Source of the DNA: Janthinobacterium lividum
GTDB lineage: Bacteria > Pseudomonadota > Gammaproteobacteria > Burkholderiales > Burkholderiaceae_D
Assembly (NCBI RefSeq): GCF_023509035.1
Contig: NZ_CP075583.1
Span: 4,712,001 to 4,776,000, forward strand
Length of the DNA stretch: 64,000 nt
Direction of reading: 5' to 3'
In this document: piece by piece, positions 59,672-64,000 of the stretch
How the letters are laid out: each line of letters starts with the position of its first letter
Numbering within the stretch: position 1 is the first letter of the stretch
Translations under genes and position numbers: made by a program
The notes under the pieces: generated by a model
Databases searched by the model: none
The model's input: only the letters and a program-made list of their open reading frames with translations
Told to the model about the DNA's origin: nothing

Positions 59672-60861
59672 TTAAAAAAGTGAGTGATGGCAAACGATGC
59701 CGCGTAGGCTTCCGGCGCGCTGCCATCCCACACGACGCCGTCGCACAGGGTCGAGCGGCGCATCGGTGACGCTGGCAAAGGCGTGGCCGTCATTTCCGCC
59801 GCCTGGCGGTACAGGTCGAGGCGATTGACTTGCCTTGCCACCGCCAGGTAATCGGGTTCGTCGCGCAACAAGCCCCAGCGCCGGTGCTGGGTCATGAACC
59901 ACATGCCATCGGACAGGTAGGGGAAATTCACGGCGCCGTCCTGGTAGAACTTCACACCGTGCGCCTCGTCCCAGGTCTTGCCCAGCCCATCCTGGTAGTG
60001 GCCGAGGATGCGCGGCGCCAGCATTTCCTGCGGCGTATTCAAATAAGCAGGCTCGGCCAAGGTGGCCGCCATGGCCAGCCGGTTGGCATCGCTGGCGTCG
60101 ATCCAGCGCCCCGCCTCGAGCACGGCGGCGATCAGGGCGCGGCAGCTATTCGGATGCGCCTGCGCAAATGCGGCGCTGGTGCCCAGCACCTTGCCCGGAT
60201 GGTCGGGCCAGATGGCGCCGCTGGTCGTGGCAGTCACGCCCACGCCATCGACGATGGCCTTGTAGCCCCACGGTTCGCCGGCGCAAAAGCCGTCCATCTG
60301 GCCCGCGCGCAAGGCGGCCACCATCTGCGACGGCGGCACCGTCATTACACGCGCATCGCGCAGCGGATCGATGCCATGCGCGGCCAGCCAGTATTGCAGC
60401 AGCATCGCGTGGTTGCCGGTCGGGAAAGTATGTGCAAACGCAAAAGGCCGCGCCACGGCGCGCATGTGCCGCGCCAGGGTGGGACCATCGTGGGTGCCTT
60501 CGCGCGCCAGCGCCGCCGACAGAGTGACGGCCTGGCCGCTTTGGTTCAGGTTCATCAGCACGGCCATGTCGTGCTGCTGCCCGCCGATGCCCATCTGCAC
60601 GCCATACACGAGACCGTACAACACGTGGGCAGCGTCGAGTTCGCCATTACTCAATTTGTCGCGCACGCCAGCCCACGACATCTCCCGGCTCAGTTCAATC
60701 TTGATGCCGTATTTCTCGTCCAGGCCCAGCTTCGACGCCATCACCAGCGAGGCGCAATCGGTCAGCGGCAAGTAGCCGATGCGTATCGTTGTTTTTTCCG
60801 GCTGCAGGGAGCGCATCACCTGGCCGCCATGTCCTGCCTGTTTGCCCGCTTGCTCTGTCAT
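59672..60861 (-). CDS. nasS: Nitrate-sensing NrtA-like protein NasS, stop codon lost by one base
   Basis: NasS binds nitrate or nitrite in the cytoplasm and releases the antiterminator NasT. From ATG 60861 (AAGGAAT upstream) there is no signal peptide, unlike the transport protein NrtA, which points to the regulatory form. Seen are TTIRIGYLPLTDCASLVMAS, DAAHVLYGLVYGVQMG and GNHAMLLQYWLAAHG. The frame runs without stop into cobA. With one more T in the T6 run (59674-59679) it ends AASFAITHFF and TAA at 59672, giving 396 aa. I take this as the true product. The nasT gene is upstream. Confidence 0.88.
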
Positions 60862-61018
60862 ACTATTCCTTGCTGATAAGTACTGTTTTTCCGCGCCACC
60901 ATGGGCAAGACTCTCCCCGCCCAGCAGCAAGGACCGTGCCTGTGCACGTCCTGCTCAAGGCGCCAGAAAGTGCACCGGAATGGTGCGCTGCACCAGCATG
61001 TATCAGGAAATGGACGAT
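60862..61018 (-). promoter_or_regulatory. nasT-nasS spacer with two hairpins
   Basis: This 157-bp gap carries two stems on the transcript strand: UGGUGC-AGC-GCACCA near 60985 and GGACGUGC-ACAG-GCACGGUCC (one bulged base) near 60941. ANTAR proteins such as NasT act on paired hairpins, but these loops do not have the usual six-base A..G pattern, so the match is weak. Confidence 0.35.
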
Positions 61019-61657
61019 TCATCCCAGCAAGTCCTCCACGTCGAGGATGCGCTGGGCGATTTCCGCCAGCTTCAATTTCTTGTTCATGGCCATGCTGCGC
61101 AAGCGCTGGTAAGCCTGGTCTTCCGTCAAGCCGTGATGCGTCATCAACAAGCCCTTGGCCCGTTCGATCACCTTGCGTTCGAGCAGCTTGTGCCGCGTGT
61201 CGAGCAATTCGGCGCGCAATTTTTCTTCCTGGCGAAAGCGCGCCAACGCCACGTTCAGCACGGGCAAGATGCGCTCGGCATGCAAGCCGGCCACGATATA
61301 GGCGGACACGCCGGCCGCCATGGCCGCGTCGATGCTGGCTGTGGCGCCGTCTTCCGTAAACAGGACGATGGGACGGCGCTCGTCGCGCGTGGCGATGACG
61401 ATGTGCTCGAGCACGTCGCGCGCATCCGATTCGGCATCGATGATGATGAGATCGGGCTGCAGCTGCGCGATGCGCTCAGGAAGGTAGAGGTCGGCTGGCA
61501 GCGAGGCGACGATGTCAAAGCCTGATTCCAGCAAGCCGATGCGCAAGGCATTGCCGCGCTGCACTTGAGCAGCCAAGGCGGCATTCTCGTGCACGCCGTG
61601 CTCGACAATGGTGTTGACGACTACGATGCGCAAAGGCTGGGTACGGCTGGACGTCAT
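61019..61657 (-). CDS. nasT: ANTAR-domain antiterminator NasT
   Basis: NasT is an RNA-binding antiterminator that allows transcription of nitrate-assimilation genes when NasS is loaded with nitrate. It is 212 aa. A receiver-like domain (LQPDLIIIDAESDARDVLEH) is followed by the ANTAR domain: KLLERKVIERAKGLLMTHHG then LTEDQAYQRLRSMAMNKKLK and LAEIAQRILD. Start ATG 61657 is chosen over TTG 61672. Its targets, the nitrate and nitrite reductase genes, are not in the window. Confidence 0.92.
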   Translation of the reverse strand: MTSSRTQPLRIVVVNTIVEHGVHENAALAAQVQRGNALRIGLLESGFDIVASLPADLYLPERIAQLQPDLIIIDAESDARDVLEHIVIATRDERRPIVLFTEDGATASIDAAMAAGVSAYIVAGLHAERILPVLNVALARFRQEEKLRAELLDTRHKLLERKVIERAKGLLMTHHGLTEDQAYQRLRSMAMNKKLKLAEIAQRILDVEDLLG

Positions 61658-61734
61658 GGGAGCGATCTGCAATGGCTAAACAATTAACCATTGCAGTAAG
61701 CAAGAAGCGAACCAGACGGTTGAGTGCGTTTATT

Positions 61735-63234
61735 TTACTTCAGGGTCGGCATGGCAAACTCCGCGCCGGCCGCCGTCGATGCCGGCCAGCGCTGCGTCAC
61801 GGCCTTCTGCTTGGTATAGAAGCGCACGGATTCCGGGCCATGCGCATGGTGGTCGCCGAACAGGCTGCGTTTCCAGCCGCCGAAGCTGTGGAAAGCCATC
61901 GGCACGGGAATCGGTACGTTGACCCCCACCATCCCCACCTGCACGCGGTGCGTGTATTCGCGCGCGGTATTCCCATCGCGCGTGTAGATGGCCGTGCCGT
62001 TGCCGTACTCATGCGCGTTGACGAGGTCCAGCGCCGTGGCGAAATCGGGCACGCGCACGATGCACAGGACGGGGCCGAAGATTTCCTCCTTGTAGATCGT
62101 CATCTCGGGCGTGACGTGGTCGAACAGGCTGCCGCCAAGGAAAAATCCTTGCTCGTGACCGGGCAAGACGAAACCGCGCCCGTCGGCCACCAGCTTGGCG
62201 CCCTCTTCCACACCCTTGGCGATGTAGCCGGCGATCTTCTCCTTGTGTACTTGCGTGACGACCGGGCCCATCTCGGCCGACAAATCCATGCCCTGGGTAA
62301 TCTTCAAGGCCGCGATACGCGGCACCAGTGCCTCGACTAGCTGGTCGCCGACATTGCCCACCGCGACCACCACGGAAATGGCCATGCAGCGCTCGCCGGC
62401 CGAACCGAAGGCGGCGCCCATCAGAGCGTCCACCGTCTGGGGAATATCCGCGTCCGGCATGACGACCATGTGGTTTTTCGCGCCGCCCAGCGCTTGCACG
62501 CGCTTGCCCTGCGCGCAGCCGGTGGCATAGATGTACTCGGCGATCGGCGTGGAACCGACAAAGCTGATGGCGCGCACATCCGGGTGATGCAGCAAGCCGT
62601 CGACGGCTTCCTTATCTCCCTGCACCACATTGAAGACGCCGTCAGGCAAGCCCGCGTCCGTCAACAACTGCGCCAGCAGCAGGCTGGCCGACGGGTCGCG
62701 TTCCGACGGTTTCAAGACAAAGGTATTGCCGCAGGCAATCGCCATCGGGAACATCCACATCGGCACCATGACAGGAAAGTTGAAGGGCGTGATGCCGACG
62801 CAGACACCGAGCGCCTGGCGGATCGACCAGGCATCGATGCCGCCAGCTACCTGTTCCGAATATTCTCCCTTCATCATTTGCGGGATGCCGCAGGCAAACT
62901 CCACCACTTCGATGCCGCGCGTCACTTCCCCTTTTGCATCCGTAAATACTTTGCCGTGCTCGGCCGTGATCAGGGCGGCCAATTGATCCGAGTGTTCTTC
63001 CAGCAATTCCTTGAACTTGAACATGACGCGTGCACGGCGCAGGGGCGAGGTTTGTGACCAGGCAGGAAACGCCGCATGGGCGGCGGCCACGGCCGCGTTC
63101 AGCTCGCTCGGCGTGGCCAGCGCCACCTTGGCCGTCACGGCGCCCGTGGCAGGATTGAAGACCTCGCTCGTGCGCTCGGAGCGTGACACCATGGGGTTGC
63201 CACCGATAAAGTGGCCGATCTGTTGCGTTGTCAT
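61735..63234 (-). CDS. mmsA: Methylmalonate-/malonate-semialdehyde dehydrogenase (CoA-acylating), IolA/MmsA
   Basis: This enzyme converts malonic or methylmalonic semialdehyde to acetyl- or propionyl-CoA with NAD. It is 499 aa. It has the family start [20 protein letters not shown], the coenzyme segment [20 protein letters not shown] and the catalytic Cys in [14 protein letters not shown], with [20 protein letters not shown] near the end. It is 9 nt after iolB, so it acts as the last step of inositol breakdown (iolA); a valine-catabolic role is the alternative. Confidence 0.95.
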   Translation of the reverse strand: MTTQQIGHFIGGNPMVSRSERTSEVFNPATGAVTAKVALATPSELNAAVAAAHAAFPAWSQTSPLRRARVMFKFKELLEEHSDQLAALITAEHGKVFTDAKGEVTRGIEVVEFACGIPQMMKGEYSEQVAGGIDAWSIRQALGVCVGITPFNFPVMVPMWMFPMAIACGNTFVLKPSERDPSASLLLAQLLTDAGLPDGVFNVVQGDKEAVDGLLHHPDVRAISFVGSTPIAEYIYATGCAQGKRVQALGGAKNHMVVMPDADIPQTVDALMGAAFGSAGERCMAISVVVAVGNVGDQLVEALVPRIAALKITQGMDLSAEMGPVVTQVHKEKIAGYIAKGVEEGAKLVADGRGFVLPGHEQGFFLGGSLFDHVTPEMTIYKEEIFGPVLCIVRVPDFATALDLVNAHEYGNGTAIYTRDGNTAREYTHRVQVGMVGVNVPIPVPMAFHSFGGWKRSLFGDHHAHGPESVRFYTKQKAVTQRWPASTAAGAEFAMPTLK

Positions 63235-63243
63235 TGGGGTTCC

Positions 63244-64000
63244 TTATTTGGTATTCATCAGCCACTCATGGGCCGGGTCGTTTTTGAAATGCCACACGCG
63301 TTGCGGGCCGGCCATCACGTTCAGGTAATAGCCGTCGTAGCCATACGGCACGGTCACGGGGTGGTAGCCCCTGGGCACCATCACCACGTCGTGGTTTTCC
63401 ACGGCCATGGCCTCGTCGATGGACCGGTCATCCGTGTAGACCCGTTGGAAGGCAAAGCCCTGTTCGGGATTGAGGCGGTGGTAATAGGTTTCCTCGAGCG
63501 CGCTTTCCAGCGGCACATTGTCGCTGTCGTGCTTGTGCGGCGGATAACTGGACGAATGGCCGGACGGCGTGACCACCTCGACCACCAGCAAGCCATCGGC
63601 CTCGGCCGTCTGCGGCAAGATGTCGCACACATAGCGGGTGTTGGCGCCCTTGCCGCGCACGGAACGCGTCATGGAAGACGGTTCGATCAGCCGCGCCGGA
63701 CGGTGCGTTGTGGCCGGCGCGCTGCACAGGGCCACTTCCGCAGCGCTCACGGCCGTGATGCTGACCGTTGTTTCCAGTGGAACATACACGGCATACGGCG
63801 AGCGCTCCTCGAAGACGCTCTGGCGATTGCCGATGGATTCCCAAGTCTGCTCGCCCGCCTGGACGGTGACCGTGCCCGTCAGTACAACGATGCACAGCTC
63901 ACGCTTGCCCGTCTCCAGATGCAACGGTTCCCCGGCAGCCAGGCGGTGCGCGGCAAAGCCCACATGCGTCCAGCCTGCCGACTCGGGCGTCACCTCGACG
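63244..64000 (-). CDS. iolB: 5-deoxy-glucuronate isomerase IolB (5' end beyond window)
   Basis: IolB converts 5-deoxy-glucuronate to 2-deoxy-5-keto-gluconate in inositol catabolism. About 251 residues are seen; the frame is open at the right edge (VEVTPESAGWTHVGFAAHRL), so the first residues are missing. Metal-site segments are SGHSSSYPPHKHDSD and ALEETYYHRLNPEQGFAFQR, and the end is YDGYYLNVMAGPQRVWHFKN. It is co-directional with mmsA; other iol genes should lie to the right. Confidence 0.95.
   Translation of the reverse strand, partial: VEVTPESAGWTHVGFAAHRLAAGEPLHLETGKRELCIVVLTGTVTVQAGEQTWESIGNRQSVFEERSPYAVYVPLETTVSITAVSAAEVALCSAPATTHRPARLIEPSSMTRSVRGKGANTRYVCDILPQTAEADGLLVVEVVTPSGHSSSYPPHKHDSDNVPLESALEETYYHRLNPEQGFAFQRVYTDDRSIDEAMAVENHDVVMVPRGYHPVTVPYGYDGYYLNVMAGPQRVWHFKNDPAHEWLMNTK

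Noticed and set aside
59203..60930. NasS-CobA fusion protein
   Set aside because: The extension is out of frame with cobA and Arg-rich; one base in a T-run restores a normal stop.
60862..61018. Canonical ANTAR two-hairpin RNA target
   Set aside because: Two stems exist, but loops have three and four bases and lack the A1/G4 hexaloop pattern; kept only as a weak candidate.
1..64000. tRNA, rRNA, CRISPR, insertion sequences, prophage or defence island
   Set aside because: No tRNA-like cloverleaf, repeat array, transposase, integrase or phage genes were seen on reading both strands.

Overview
The window (64 kb, GC-rich, dense, almost no intergenic space) looks like chromosome of a flagellated beta-proteobacterium. 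The flagellar gene set, RecBCD, a NasS/NasT-type nitrate sensor pair and inositol genes fit the Oxalobacteraceae (Janthinobacterium/Massilia/Duganella type). That placement is from gene content and protein style, not from a marker gene. I see no rRNA, tRNA, CRISPR array, insertion sequence or prophage.

Region 1 (1-23.4 kb) is one large flagellar cluster. It starts inside fliF and runs fliF-G-H-I-J, fliD-S-T-K-L-A, motA-motB-flgM-flgN plus a stand-alone muramidase. A divergent flgA/flgB pair follows, then flgB-C-D-E-F-G-H-I-J-K-L, closed by an unknown gene 5 nt after flgL. Genes mostly overlap or abut. FlgJ is split: the rod-cap half lies after flgI and the peptidoglycan-hydrolase half lies after flgN. 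fliE, fliM-R, flhA/B and the flagellin gene are not here.

Region 2 (23.5-34.9 kb) is a run of single genes: a GT9 glycosyltransferase, a PAS-GGDEF-EAL protein, a PACE-family exporter facing a LysR regulator, a Tat/lipobox DUF882-like peptidase, a degenerate EAL protein, a class II amidotransferase, a GNAT acetyltransferase, a sulfate-binding protein and a LuxR-type regulator.

Region 3 (35-44.4 kb) holds an unknown lipoprotein, a Mop-type molybdopterin-binding protein, a periplasmic DsrE-like protein, a LytS/LytR-type two-component pair, a PBP7-like endopeptidase, an EamA transporter divergent from a LysR regulator, and a chemoreceptor with a C-terminal WETF tail.

Region 4 (44.5-56.7 kb) is recC-recB-recD as a tightly overlapping operon, preceded by a CHASE-PAS hybrid kinase with REC and Hpt domains.

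Region 5 (56.8-64 kb) holds a LysR regulator divergent from a secreted cyclase-family hydrolase, then nasT-nasS-cobA (nitrate sensing and siroheme synthesis), and finally iolB-iolA/mmsA of inositol catabolism, with iolB running off the edge.

A cross-cutting observation: five genes (motA, the gene after flgL, the GT9 gene, the LysR gene at 56.8 kb and nasS) each show a single-base frame disruption, four of them at homopolymer runs. One base restores a family-typical reading in every case. I read these as more likely sequence errors than pseudogenes, so the entries describe the restored products. The most interesting biology is the uncharacterised last gene of the flg operon with a possible flagellin hook-IN-like segment, a textbook EF-hand loop inside FliD, and the split FlgJ.
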